Notes under the pieces: generated by a model | Databases searched by the model: none | Seen by the model: only the letters and a program-made list of their open reading frames with translations | What the model was told of the DNA's origin: nothing | Program-made: the position numbers and the translations under genes | Assembly (NCBI GenBank): GCA_949825065.1 | Contig: OX463846.1 | Location: forward strand, 11,714,177-11,778,176 | Length of the DNA: 64,000 nucleotides | Direction: 5' to 3' | From: Odontocerum albicorne | Lineage: Eukaryota; Arthropoda; Insecta; Trichoptera; Odontoceridae | Part shown: piece by piece, positions 33,905-44,625 of the stretch | Position numbering within the stretch: the stretch's first letter is position 1 | How the letters are laid out: each line of letters starts with the position of its first letter

Positions 33905-34330
33905 TAATTTTTAATTATCTTATTTCTTTATTTTAACACTTTATTTTACAATAATTAGACGGGCTATTTGCAAAATGACAATATTTTCCCACAAACAAGA
34001 CAAAAATAAATAAAAGGAAGATACACGGTCGCAACAATTTTCAATTCATTATTTGAATGGTTGAATTAAAATAGGCCCTAAGTACCAAAAACAAAAAACA
34101 AAAACAACTAAGTATGCAGTTTCATTATATATGACATATAGAACGAAACTGCATACTTAGTTTTCTTTTTGTTTTTTTTTTGGTACTCAGTGCCTATTTT
34201 AATTCAACTATTCATTTATTTGCACAAAATTCATGAACTATATACATGAGATATCAACAAAGGAAAACGAAAAGGATGGTGGATATGAAAGGAAAATTGA
34301 GAATGTATTATCAGAGGAAAAAATAGATGT
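33905..34330 (-). mobile_element. LINE-A 3' end, copy 3, split by a MITE
   Basis: The reverse-complement tail (TTATTTTAACACTTTATTTT) and the blocks AATAAATAAAAGGAAG and ACACGGTCGC match LINE-A copies 1 and 2. Homology resumes after the MITE at 34052-34216 with AAATTCATGAAC and AAAAGGATGGTGGATATG. No coding part is left. Confidence 0.6.
34052..34216. mobile_element. Palindromic MITE-P, copy 1
   Basis: TGAATGGTTGAATTAAAATA and its near-exact reverse complement end the element. The inner arms contain CTAAGTATGCAGTTTC and GAAACTGCATACTTAG around a short centre. A second copy lies at 63159-63311. It is inserted in LINE-A copy 3, which dates it after that LINE. Confidence 0.85.
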
Positions 34331-34755
34331 ACCTTAATAGTTAACACGAAGTAAAATTTCAACGACTTTCTCTTGTTATTTTTATTGATTTTGTCAGCGT
34401 AATTAATGTAGGTTCTTTTAAAGTTTACACAAAAGCAAATTTTTTGTTTCTTGTAATTTTACTGGTTTTGGTAGCGTAAGTAATGTAGGTTATTTTAAAG
34501 TTTACTTTCTGTTTTCCTGTATAAATAACTTAATATAAACATGACATATAAAAACAATATTTTGCTTCTGAAGTTGAATAACCCTGCATCAACATGTAGA
34601 ATGTTCCGATTTTGCAGAATAACTTGCATCTCGTGCTGCAATTGACTCTATAGTATGTTCCTGTTAAATTTTAAAGTCAATCCATTGAAATTCTCGATAA
34701 ATCTTATTATTCTTGTTCTATTTAAGCGTTGTTTTACTAATAAAAATCTGAGCAC
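34331..34755. other. No recognised feature
   Basis: AT-rich DNA. A diverged short duplication (TAATGTAGGTT..TTTTAAAGTTTAC) recurs at about 34405 and 34483. Confidence 0.45.
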
Positions 34756-34759
34756 TTAA

Positions 34760-35320
34760 ACACTATAAAATATTGTAATTTGTTTTATCAAACACTGTTT
34801 ATTCCACTTTTTGTAACGGTATAAACCGACTGGTTTCAAGGCTTCAGGAGAGCACAAACAAGACTTGTTTGTGCTCTCCTGAAGATGAGGTGAAATCCTT
34901 GAAACCGGTAGGGTTATACCGTTACAAAAAGTAGAATAGTGTTTGATAAAACAAATTACAATGCCTTTAAACCTCCACAACGTTAATGCCTTAACTCTAA
35001 ACATTACATTATAAAATACATCTTCCACAGTTACGTAAGTCTACTTGGCTCAATTTGGTAATATTTTGTAATATATACAAACAAGTCTTGTTTGTGCTCC
35101 CCTGAAGATGAGGTGAAAGCCTTAAAACAAGTAGGGTTGTACCGTTACAAAAAGTAGAATAAACAGTGTTTGATAAAACAAATTACAATGTCTTTAAACC
35201 TCCACAACGTTAATGCCTTAACTATAAACAATACACTATAAAATATGTGTTCCACAGTTACGTAAGTCTACTTAGCTCAATTTGGTAATATTTTGTAATA
35301 TTCACATACATACATATATT
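34760..35320. mobile_element. PLE-1 tails: one inverted, two in direct tandem
   Basis: 34770-34861 is a minus-strand tail. It meets a plus-strand tail at 34864 through the palindrome of CAGGAGAGCACAAACAAG. The plus-strand unit (34864-35096) repeats as 35097-35320 with a 233-base period, each ending after AGTTACGTAAGTCTACTT. CTGAAGA is at 34879-34885 and 35102-35108. GAAA is intact in the first unit and changed to AAAA in the second. Confidence 0.75.
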
Positions 35321-35564
35321 GAATTTGGATACATGTATGGTACATATTAATATAAAATTATTTTATTCAAATACTTTGTAATATCTTTGTAATTATTAAT
35401 CCTGCTTTTTGTATTTACATATTAGTTGAAGATAAAGTTGTGTAATTTTGTCAATAATTTTAAGTATTTGTATTAACTTGTATTTTGTGCATTTGTTTAT
35501 TAAATACACTGTTGTTTCGTAAATTAAATAAATTAATTTAACCCTTAACACTTCTTTCCGTATT

Positions 35565-35770
35565 CTGCAAGACACTGCCACCGCATGTATTCTTCTCAAG
35601 TATTTAAACAGTATTTATTCGGCTTTTTTCAGTGTTGTCGACGTCAATATTTCAGTTTCATACATCAAAGTTGGTAATATTATATAATACTGTTATAGAC
35701 AGTCCACTTGAAGATTTTGATATTGTCTAGTTCAAGGCATAGCCGTATCCAGCTTCTAACGTTATGTTCT
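35565..35770 (-). mobile_element. LINE-B internal scrap
   Basis: TTCCGTATTCTGCAAGACAC, TTTCATACATCAAAGTTGGT and CAGTCCACTTGAAGATTTTG follow the same order as the 49770-50020 part of LINE-B (reverse complement of the YGSE region). Confidence 0.45.
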
Positions 35771-36486
35771 AAAATCCATTATACATATAATGTAAATCGA
35801 TTTCATGTTTACGGTTTTAACAGTTTATACGTAGTTATGTCAATTGCGGTAGAATCGCGTTTCATTGAGTATTGATGAGATGCAATAATAACGGGCACAC
35901 GTGATATCATTATTGGATTCAGAATTGCCGATTATTGCCAGATGATTGATATCCCCGTCACTTGTGTTTGTGCTGTAAACAGTCGATTAACATAATATAA
36001 TTTCTTGCAAATGTCAAATTCTAAACGAATTCAAATTTTAATGCTAATAATATGAGGCAATCGCAAACATTTTGCATTTTCCTAAATGCATTTTTTCGTT
36101 TCTTATGTAAATGCATTTTTTTCGTTCAATACCTGACACGATGATAAAACGCATATTTTATTTGTTGTTTTATACTTCATTTTTATTCATTAATGTATTC
36201 CATTAAGGAGTTAATTATTGATTGTCTGATGTTATTTACGAGTTTTAAATAGATAAATACTGGGGAATTGATAAATATATACTACAGTATATGTTCTTTT
36301 GTGGGGCGGTTCGTAGGATTTGTTTGGGCCTTGGGCGAACTAAATGAATGCTCACGTCGCAGACTGTAAATAATTGTATTATTATCGAGATGTAACATAA
36401 TGATGAATCATGCGTATGTGCAAATAATGATGAGTTTTGTGTTCAAGTCTATATAAAGTCATTTTTTAAATTTACATGTAAAAGGG
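35771..36486. other. No recognised feature
   Basis: AT-rich DNA with a small local duplication of AAATGCATTTTTTTCG near 36085-36125. No coding signature. Confidence 0.5.
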
Positions 36487-36940
36487 TGTGGGCTAACAAA
36501 CTTTATGTCGTCGTGGCCAGATTCGCCTTTTATTGGTGGGGGTGTATCTCAGCTGTGAGGATATTATAAGATGAGCCCAGAGTTTTTTATAGCTTCTCTC
36601 TTAAATGTACTTTCATCTTTATTATCTTGATGTACGAGTATATATGGTATATGCAATTTTAGAATATATGTATATACTCGTACATATGTGCATTCTATTT
36701 TAGGATATATGTATATACTCGTACATATGTACATTCCATTTTAGAATATATTTATATACTCGTACATATGTCCATTCTATTTAGGGATATATGTATATAC
36801 TCGTACAACTGTACATTATATTTTAGGATATATGTATATACTCGTACATATGTACATTCTATTTTTCTATCAATAAACCTATATTGTTTATGTTTATTTT
36901 AATTAATAATTTTTATTTCTTTTTAAAACATGCATATACA
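36487..36940 (+). repeat. LTR-like dispersed repeat L, copy 1
   Basis: It starts TGTGGGCTAACAAAC and shares TATTGGTGGGGGTGTATCT, AAGATGAGCCCAGA and ATCAATAAACCTATAT with 62737-62945. TG start, a TATA-like zone and AATAAA near the end suggest a solo LTR, but the 3' boundary is unclear. The centre carries a 41-bp array. Confidence 0.45.
36655..36862. repeat. 41-bp tandem array, 5 copies
   Basis: Units contain ATATATGTATATACTCGTAC and ATATGTACATTCTATTTTAG. The octamer TACTCGTA starts at 36675, 36716, 36757, 36798 and 36839, exactly 41 bases apart. Confidence 0.9.
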
Positions 36941-37430
36941 GGTTAAATATAATTACATACAAAACTTAAAGATTATATGCAGTATCAAAAAGAAAAAATT
37001 CTTGATAAGAAACAACTAACTCCCAATACTTCGAAAACTCAAAGTACTTTCTTTAATAATATTTTCTGAAACGTTGAAGGTTGATGTCAATATCCGAGGC
37101 CATATTCAAAAGGGACAACCCATGTAATAATATAATAGCACATGACAAGTTAGTTTATTTATTGCCAGACTAAATAGATCAATATTTCTATACTTTTTAT
37201 AGTTGTCAGGAACATAAACCCACATATTTTCCAAGATAGTTGATAAGATGTTGCTCTCGTCAGAAATTTATAGACAATTAGAGAAAGCAACATATTCTGA
37301 AGTCAATAAAAGAAACGTTTCGTTTCCAGTCGGGGATTTCGGATTCAATTTGCAATGGTGCCCAAACAAAAACATAAAAAAACGGTTGTCCGTTAAAAAA
37401 AGTTAGTCTAATGATAATAGTATCTAATTA
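36941..37430. other. No recognised feature
   Basis: AT-rich DNA. A weak SINE-2-like motif lies near 37325-37375 (GGATTCAATTTGCAATGG). Confidence 0.4.
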
Positions 37431-37435
37431 TATAA

Positions 37436-37720
37436 ACCTGCATACCATCACGCCATTTCCCTGTTGGAGTAGGCAGAAAGAACTTCCTCCGTTTTTTTTT
37501 TTTTCTAAACATCATTCGCTTGATCTAACCATTCTTTCCTTGGTCTTCCTCTCACATACGTTCCGCTTACACTTACCCTTTATATTTCTTTTCTTAATCT
37601 TTCTTTTTGCATTCGTTCCACATACATAAACCAAAGTTTCTTCTTCATCTTACTCAACACGTCAACCTTAATTTCACGTTCATCCCTTATCACTTATTTC
37701 CGTATTCTGTGAATAATAAC
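37436..37720 (-). pseudogene. LINE-B ORF2 C-terminal relic and 3' end
   Basis: The minus strand reads KVDVLSKMKKKLWFMYVERM, QKERLRKEI and GTYVRGRPRKEWLDQANDV. It ends in the CTGCCTACTCCAACAGGG tail. The WF-VERM, RGRPRK-WLDQ order identifies the end of a LINE ORF2. Scattered stops mark it as dead. Confidence 0.7.
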
Positions 37721-38390
37721 GAAATATAAATAATTGATAAACCTTTTGTGACAGTACAGTAATTAGAACAAAAAATATGTTGTTTTTGAGGGGTAACCAT
37801 ACGAATAAAAATTTAAACGGAACACAAAAGTGTTAATAAAACCGAACCATCAAAAGCACAGCAGACAAAATTTGGCACAGCGTCCGGTGCAGACTACACA
37901 CTGCAAAGTGTACTGAGGAGAAGGTAAGTAGGAGTGCAGCAGTGAGAGCAAACCGGAGCGTACAGAAATCGAAAGTGGGCGCAAGTGGACCATGGGCTAC
38001 CGTAGCACTGAAAGTTACCAGCGATTACCGTAATATCCATCTATACGTTGATACATCAGAGATGACATGATTGTTGAAGCCCACAATCAAATGCAGAGGA
38101 GCACAACTTAAAGATCTCGGCTCCCGTAAAGCTCGCGGTGTGAAGGTCACCAAAACACACAGTATAAAATACTAAAATAATTTTAAAAAAGTTACTGAGA
38201 GTACAAAAACGAATACTCCGTGTAGAAAAACTATTAAAACTTCCATTCCCCTCCACTGTTTTGTGAAGAATTGTATTTTCGACTCGAACTAATAAAAAGC
38301 CAATATGATTCCAGATTGAATGTAGGTGATATAAGGGTCGACATTTCATCGGTTGAGCCAAATATGGAATTGGTTATTTCGAAGATTTTA
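37721..38390. other. Unassigned DNA with a splice-donor-like site
   Basis: AGAAGGTAAGTAGG near 37918-37931 fits a 5' splice site. The upstream 80 bases are more GC-rich, but no conserved frame is visible. I do not call an exon. Confidence 0.3.
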
Positions 38391-38634
38391 TTAACACATT
38401 CGCTGCGATATGTATTTATAGAATAGTGTAGAGGTACTGAAAAAATCATATTTTCGAAACCTTAAAATCTTACGGTATTTTCGAAACCTTAAAATCTTAC
38501 GGAAACCTTAAAATCTTAAAATATTCGGTACCATACAAACAAAGAGAATCGAATGACGCGCAACGGGCGTCATCAGCGTCTCTACAAAAAATGTGTTGAC
38601 GCCCCAGGGGCGTCTTTAGCAGCAAACGTGTTAA
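38391..38634. mobile_element. piggyBac-like MITE
   Basis: It begins TTAACACATTCGCTGC (38391) and ends GCAGCAAACGTGTTAA (38619-38634). The inverted ends match at 14 of 16 bases and the TTAA at both edges fits a piggyBac target. Inside are a CGAAACCTTAAAATCTTACG minisatellite (38454-38525) and the hairpin GACGCCCCAGGGGCGTC. A 20-base sequence (ATTGGTTATTTCGAAGATT) flanks both sides. Confidence 0.6.
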
Positions 38635-39829
38635 TTCGATTGGTCATCACGAAAATGGTATTGGTTATTTCGAAGATTATTTTCGAAGCCTCAAATTCCA
38701 CACTAATTGTAATAACTGTTGTAGGTTTCGTTTACCTGAATAAATAAACCAATAAAATTATATTTCATTTACGTAAGGGTTGCGTAAGGATTATCTTGTG
38801 TTTAGGGTGCATAATAAGTCATTTATTCTCCAGATTCGATCGCTTACAAATTTCAATTCCTTTTTTCAAATTTCAAACTTATTAAAAATTATCTGATATT
38901 TTTGTTATCTTTAAAAATTTTAAATAGGAATCTGAGGCAGATTGATATATCCGATCTTATAGGATTATATTTTCATCAAAACCTCAGGACCGATTTGTGA
39001 AATATTGTTTTTAATTTGTACAAAACCTAACCAAAAGTCTATTGGTTAAATTTAGTTTCGTACTAAACCTACCTAAATGAAAACGCCTGAGTTTAAAAAA
39101 AATAATGTTCTCAAAATAGCAGCTCCTACATTAGCGTAATTTATTCATAGTGATTAACTTGTATGTTATTGAAGATAACATTCAAAATTGTACCTTAAAG
39201 TTATTCAAAGGACAATTATTAAATTATTGGGTCGTTGATGGATATGGTTGTATCTCGATTTGTTAAAATATTCACCCATTATAGACTAGTCTCTTGATAG
39301 CACTTCCTCACTGTTCAAGCATAAATTGTTAGAAAATTATACAATTTAATACTGGATTTATATTAAGTCACTTACTTTAGGATTAAAATATTATGGGGCT
39401 AGAACTGAGCCCTGTGGCATTCCAATATTAAATATACAATGTTTTCATTTGAAACTTTTTATTTTTTAACGCTAATTAAAAACTGATATAATAAAGTACG
39501 CATAATCATTTATCATCGATGAAAACCTAAAATTATTGATAAGTATTGTTCTCATGTTAATAACTCCACACTTTTGTTCTTAGGTTTCGTTAGTACGTTA
39601 CATATCCTCGACAAGCATATGGATCTCCTCGAGGCCTCCCGTGAAGAAATACAAAGTATATAGAAATGGTCTCCAGAAGCACGCATAAAGTTGTCAATAA
39701 TCTCCCACAGAGTTAAATAGTGTTCAGCATCCTAAACCTTAATTTAAGTGCCAAAATTCTCTTCGATAGGAAGAAGACATTAATAAAGACATATTTTATG
39801 CCATAATAATTTGTAAACATGTCATTTCG
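38635..39829. other. No recognised feature
   Basis: AT-rich DNA without coding or repeat signature. Confidence 0.5.
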
Positions 39830-40108
39830 TTATGTATTCGACATGTCACAGATAATAGCAATGTCCTCAGGAATATTGAACAAATGTCTGTCTCGTGAAT
39901 CATCTCTGTGTATGTCCACATCCTTTGTCGCTACACCGACAGCGACGTAGCATTTTGTAGCTGTGCAGCGTTTAGCATAATATTTATGGAAATAAAACAT
40001 TCCGTGTGCAGTACGTTGCTGTTCCCGCACATAGGGAAAGAAAGGCCGCCGTGGACACATGATGTTACCACGAGTACCTGCTTGGTATGCACAATGCACA
40101 GTGCACAA
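39830..40108 (-). CDS. Unrecognised open frame, possible coding fragment
   Basis: A 92-codon frame with higher GC than its flanks. It reads HCAYQAGTRGNIMCPRRPFF, FYFHKYYAKRCTATKCYVAV and HLFNIPEDIAIICDMSNT. A stop lies just upstream of its first residue, so it would have to be an exon or a fragment. I do not recognise the family. The overlapping frames at 39908-40167 are also open, which weakens the case. Confidence 0.2.
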   Translation of the reverse strand: MCTVHCAYQAGTRGNIMCPRRPFFPYVREQQRTAHGMFYFHKYYAKRCTATKCYVAVGVATKDVDIHRDDSRDRHLFNIPEDIAIICDMSNT

Positions 40109-40770
40109 GCGACATTACCATATTGAGTACGGTTCATCACACATAACACATAATCGGCATAAGCCACGCGTCAAAGCACATGCCAGCGTGCATTACGGTT
40201 TTAACACACCTGTTTTTTATTCCGGAAAATGGCACCAACAATGCGTTACTTTGATCGATCCATAAAAATTATAAATGCGTAAGCAGTACCATTATTATAA
40301 TTAACTCAGTTTACTCAATTAGACATGAAAATTACCACTTAATGTATTTATTACAATACATTTTATTACTATAATAGTGTATACTCAGCATCACGAAGAT
40401 CATAAGCAACACTAGCGCAAAAACGAATATGAGCGAACAATGTAAGAAAGATTTGTGAAACTGGATTCAGAGGGTGACCTATGGTAGGAAGCTGCAACGA
40501 CTAGAGATTAGTTTAAAAACTGAGGGTGACTATTCTTGTATAATGGGCGCACATTCTGTTTTTTTTTGTCTACGAAGCGACCTCTAGAGTTAACTTTCTT
40601 ATAAACAGTATCAAAAAAAACTATAAATTAAAAAACGTAGCGTTCCACATGTCGGTCTCTTGAAATTTCTTAAAATAAATATTTCATAATCATCTTAGTA
40701 TGCTTTTGGAATTGCTCGTAACTTTTAGAGATAAGTGGAGCAGGAGAATGTTGGTTTGATTTTCTTTAAC
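40109..40770. other. No recognised feature
   Basis: No coding or repeat signature apart from the GC-richer shoulder up to about 40230. Confidence 0.4.
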
Positions 40771-40876
40771 TAAAATATATGTTACTTGACCACACGCAGC
40801 ATATGCTACAACACTCTTAATTGTAAAATATATGTTACTTAACCACACGCAGCATATGCTACAACACCCTTAATTG
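40771..40876. repeat. 53-bp tandem duplication
   Basis: TAAAATATATGTTACTT followed by ACCACACGCAGCATATGC and TACAACAC occurs at 40771 and 40824. The unit has the same length as the 19128 array but is unrelated in sequence. Confidence 0.9.
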
Positions 40877-41193
40877 AATAGAGAAGAAGATGCCTCTATC
40901 ACCAAAATATTGTATATTTAGGACCCATTCCTCAGGTACATTTGCACAAGAGAGAAACGAAGTTTTTATGACGTTTTATGCTGTAATTTATGGTCATGAT
41001 ATGTTGCTTGTAATTCTATGTTATAATAAAAATCACAAAAGTGAAATGTTGAAGAAGGTTCGTAATTTTCATCTTCACATCTACTCTTAACATAACACAA
41101 CAGAAAAAGTATAATACAAATGTGTCAAAAATTTATAACTAAAAAATAATATATTAACAAGTAAATCAGATTTACAACAATTTCCATCGCCGC

Positions 41194-41292
41194 AAGTTGT
41201 AAATATTGTTGACAACAGTTTTTGAGTTAAGTTGTAAATATTGTTGACAACAGTTTTTGAGTTAAGTTGTAAATATTGTTGACAACAGTCAG
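41194..41292. repeat. 35-bp tandem array, about 3 copies
   Basis: AAGTTGTAAATATTGTTGAC plus AACAGTTTTTGAGTT repeats at 41194, 41229 and 41264 with almost no divergence. Confidence 0.9.
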
Positions 41293-41475
41293 TTTTTGAC
41301 AAAGAACATGGCAGAGGTAGATTATTAACCCGATGGACTGACAAAGTCAGAAATGCAACAGAATCCTCTGTGATGGTAGCTCTCGGGTGGAGAACTTGGG
41401 AGAGGACGAGAATCATCGTGGGTAAAATTGGGCTGATGGACCAAAGAGATCAAGAAGAATAGAAGCTGCAGAAAT
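41293..41475 (+). pseudogene. Possible LINE C-terminal scrap
   Basis: The plus frame reads HGRGRLLTRWTDKVRNATES and ALGWRTWERTR, resembling the GRP-TRW-D segment near the end of LINE ORF2 proteins. Confidence 0.35.
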
Positions 41476-41629
41476 AGAATGCTTATAAAATGATTTAGTT
41501 ATAATTGGAATTAATAGATATCAAATTGAAATTTTAAAACAAGTTTCCATCACAGTAAAACCAGTGTAGAGTGAATTCAAGCAACGACTGATAAACGGAA
41601 AATAGGATTCTTACTACTATAGTGTCTTT

Positions 41630-41793
41630 TTTCAACAACTAGATGCTTCATTTGTTAGTTTATATGTGTGTTTCAACAACTGAATGCATCATTTGTTAGT
41701 TTCTATGTGTGTTTCAAAAACTGGATGCATCATTTATTAGTTTCTATGTGTGTTTCAACAACTGGATGCATCATTTGTTAGTTTCTATGTGTA
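41630..41793. repeat. 41-bp tandem array, 4 copies
   Basis: Units of TTTCAACAACTGGATGCATC and ATTTGTTAGTTTCTATGTGTG start at 41630, 41671, 41712 and 41753. Confidence 0.9.
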
Positions 41794-42061
41794 AAAATTA
41801 TTGTTCCTATTATTTATATTTTTAATTGTTTTGCAATCGAATACATGAGTTGTATCAATCAATCGATTAAGTGTAACACTGCTAAATCATCTTCATTTTC
41901 CTGAACTATCTCCATTTCATTTACATCAATAATCTTTTTCCAGTTTTATTTTTTAATTTTGCATTTTTTCGTTTTACTGTTCAAAAAGAGATAAAATTAA
42001 AACTAATGAATGCTATAATAAAAAAATATGGCATTGAGAAAAAACGGATTAAAATAATGTG

Positions 42062-42265
42062 TGCTTAAGATAAAGAAAAGAAAATTAAGTTTATTCGGCC
42101 ACATTGAAAGAATAAATGATTGACGATTTACAAAAATAATCTAAGCATGTTGTAAAAAAGGTACAAAAAATTAGAATTACTTAGAAAAACGTGGCATGAC
42201 CAAATGAATCAAATTTTGAAAGAGGGAAGACTGAAAAACCTTTATAATGAGGAAGTGTGCATGAT
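42062..42265 (+). pseudogene. LINE-B C-terminal relic
   Basis: The plus strand reads KIKKRKLSLFGHIERIND, then in another frame TWHDQMNQILKEGRLKNLYN and EEVCMIR. This is the LFGHIER to W-DQ-N-IL-EG order of LINE-B. It has stops and a frameshift. Confidence 0.5.
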
Positions 42266-43490
42266 ACGGTAAATTGACATGGCAGAATCGAATAATGTGT
42301 GCCAGGATAGAATGAAGTGGAAATTTGTTCTCTCTGCTTACTCCAAACATGACTTTATACTATTAATGGTTACTCTTTATTCACATCAATTATTACTAGT
42401 AAATATAAATACTGAGACACTTATGATACATCACATCCCCTTGCTCAACCCCTTTCTTTATTCAAAACTATTAACGAATGAAAACAAGTATTATTTTAAA
42501 GCTACGAGTATAATTTAAAAGGTTTGTCAACAAATTTAGGAGAAGAATGTTCTAGATTAACAGGTCACTTGATAAAGCTTAAGGTGTGCCTTGTGGTAGG
42601 AATTTGTCTGAGGCCGGAGGTGTGAGGGCTTCCCCCATTGGTTACCAGACCACATATCCTATCTATAGACATTCTCCTTAAATGGTCGCTTGTCACCTCC
42701 TTCCTCTCACCTCTGTGTGGCGGCATCTCACATTGTGTGTTTGTTGCTTATTTGTATGTAACAGGTTGATAATTAGCATACTTTTTAACATTGTGTTCGA
42801 TTCAGTTTACGGTGAGTTCGGATCCAGGAGCGTCATTGTGGTTTTGAGAGCATTTTTAATATGCTTTCTCATTTCAAGGACTGTGCAATGGAGATTTGAA
42901 ATGTTATTAGTCCAAGCATTTGATTACGCAATTTGCGCTACATTAATTTCGCTATTCTGAAGTTAGGTTTTGTTTTATGGATTATTTAATATGGCTAAAA
43001 TCTGTATGTAGTCAATACGTTCAACTGAAAAATTTGTAACTAAATCTGTAATGGCCTTCTACAGTAAAAATAAGTATTTTTTTAGTTTTTATTTTCCCAT
43101 TTATCATCTCTGTCCGTGGTATCTGTTATTCTGTCGGTGCCACCGCTATGTTTTTCGCTCTCCAGTGTGGCGCCAGCAGTGGAGGTGCTCCCCTCTGAAG
43201 ACAGTTCTTTCATCAAATATATTTATGTACATCTAATTTTCTTACGTGTGTACGATCGTACTTCATGGGATTTCTTCGTTCTTAGAGACAATGTGGTGGG
43301 AGGAAGGACAAATTGGTCGTCTGTATAAGTGTTGGTAATAACTACTGCTCATAGAGGTAACAACACTGGCGCACATCTAGAGCGTGAAAGTATTATTAAT
43401 ATACAGTTTTTTTACCAGCTTGGCACCTTTCATTTACTTTTGTGTTGCCAAATAAAATTGCATAGTGGATAATCTATATTTCAAGATACA
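42266..43490. other. No recognised feature
   Basis: Mixed composition. Open frames at 42279-42518, 42682-42960 and 43051-43328 have no family resemblance. Confidence 0.4.
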
Positions 43491-43494
43491 TAGA

Positions 43495-43620
43495 AAATTG
43501 TAATTTATTTAGTCAAACACTGTACTATATATTCCACTTTGTATAAACAGTATACCTCTACCGGTTTCAAGTTTTTTCCCATAAAGGAGCAAAAGCATGA
43601 TGTTTAACATAAAACAATTT
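43495..43620 (-). mobile_element. PLE-1 tail fragment
   Basis: TTGTAATTTATTTAGTCAAA, TATTCCACTTTGTATAAACA and CTACCGGTTTCAAG are the reverse complement of the PLE-1 terminal block. The CTGATGA side is lost. Confidence 0.6.
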
Positions 43621-43699
43621 TAAAACATCATTACCTTACAATCATCCAATTATTTTAGTTATAGTGATTTCTATACATACTTGTACATTACGTTCCAAG

Positions 43700-44060
43700 T
43701 AAAAACAGAAGTGCATCCGTCTCAGAGCGTCACGTAGTCTGGATGTCTCGCAGATCCGACTGCGAAGGTTCCCACAGACGGGGTGACTCAGTATTGTATC
43801 CAAAGTGGCTGCCCGGTTTGACCTGACTCACTGAGCGGCAGCAATCAGCGATCAGGTACCTGCCACGAGGCATCATCAGGCATAGCAATGAGATCGCAGA
43901 GTAATGCGGCAGTTTCCTTGCCGGTCACAGAGCGTGGTGCTCCCATCTCGGCCCGCCAGCTGCACGTAGCGGACTGCAGACAGGCGACATGCATCGCACC
44001 GTCTGATATATTTATAGAGTGCGCCGGGACGGACAAGAGAATATATACAGATATACCGTG
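43700..44060. promoter_or_regulatory. GC-rich block with TATA-like motif
   Basis: About 320 bases of CG-rich DNA end in TATATTTATAGAGTGCGCC near 44007-44026. Two overlapping open frames (43845-44036 minus, 43888-44076 plus) are probably composition effects. It could be a promoter or an unrecognised element; I see no further support. Confidence 0.2.
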
Positions 44061-44099
44061 GGAAGGCGATACTTAAAACGGAACGGCCTACACAAATTT

Positions 44100-44360
44100 G
44101 GCAATAAGCATATATTTACATACATATCACGCCGTAACCCTTGCAGGGTAGGCAGAGAAAACATGTATTTTCTATTCAAGCACACAACTTTTGTTTACCC
44201 AACATTTATAAATCTCGTTATGAACAATCTTCGATTATTCATACTTCCCACATTAACTTCTTTAAAAAATAGTCTGATGATTGGTCCAGCCACGTTTTTC
44301 TCTGTCTACTCTTAGTCATTCATTCGTTCAACATGCCCAAACCATATTAAAGCTTTTAAA
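44100..44360 (-). pseudogene. LINE-B 3' end relic
   Basis: The minus strand reads ALIWFGHVERMND, a stop, KNVAGPIIRLFFKEVNVGSM and SLPTLQGLRRDM. The plus strand shows ATATCACGCCGTAACCC and GCAGGGTAGGCAGAG, the family's clearest 3' end. Confidence 0.65.
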
Positions 44361-44411
44361 AGAAAAAAATAGGTATCTCTCATGTCATAAAATGCTGGTT
44401 TTACTCTATAA

Positions 44412-44625
44412 TTTGACGACCTTCATGACCTAGTTGTTAAGACGCTTGTCTCCCAACCCAGAGATTACGGATCCGATTCCCGTTGGAACCTAGATTTTTT
44501 TTTAAAAGATTCCAGACTAGTTTTTACTGAAGGTCTCTTGAACATATTTCTCGTTGGCTGGATAAGATTGACAGATGGCTATAAGTCCGTTAGGTTGTAT
44601 TGTATACAACGATAGTGTAATACAA
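44412..44625 (+). mobile_element. SINE-1 copy
   Basis: Head GACCTTCATGACCTAGTTGT with AAGACGCTTGTCTCCC, degraded B box GGATCCGATTCCC, body AGATTCCAGACTAG, and tail TTGGCTGGATAAGATTGAC ending in TGTATTGTATAC and AATACAATAA. Confidence 0.7.

Noticed and set aside
33617..33907. Membrane protein with ten-residue repeats
   Set aside because: It is a direct translation of the 30-bp satellite with PLE-tail sequence at its start.
37880..37931. Host exon ending in a splice donor
   Set aside because: AAGGTAAGT fits the consensus, but no frame, branch site or partner exon is visible; such 9-mers occur by chance at this scale.
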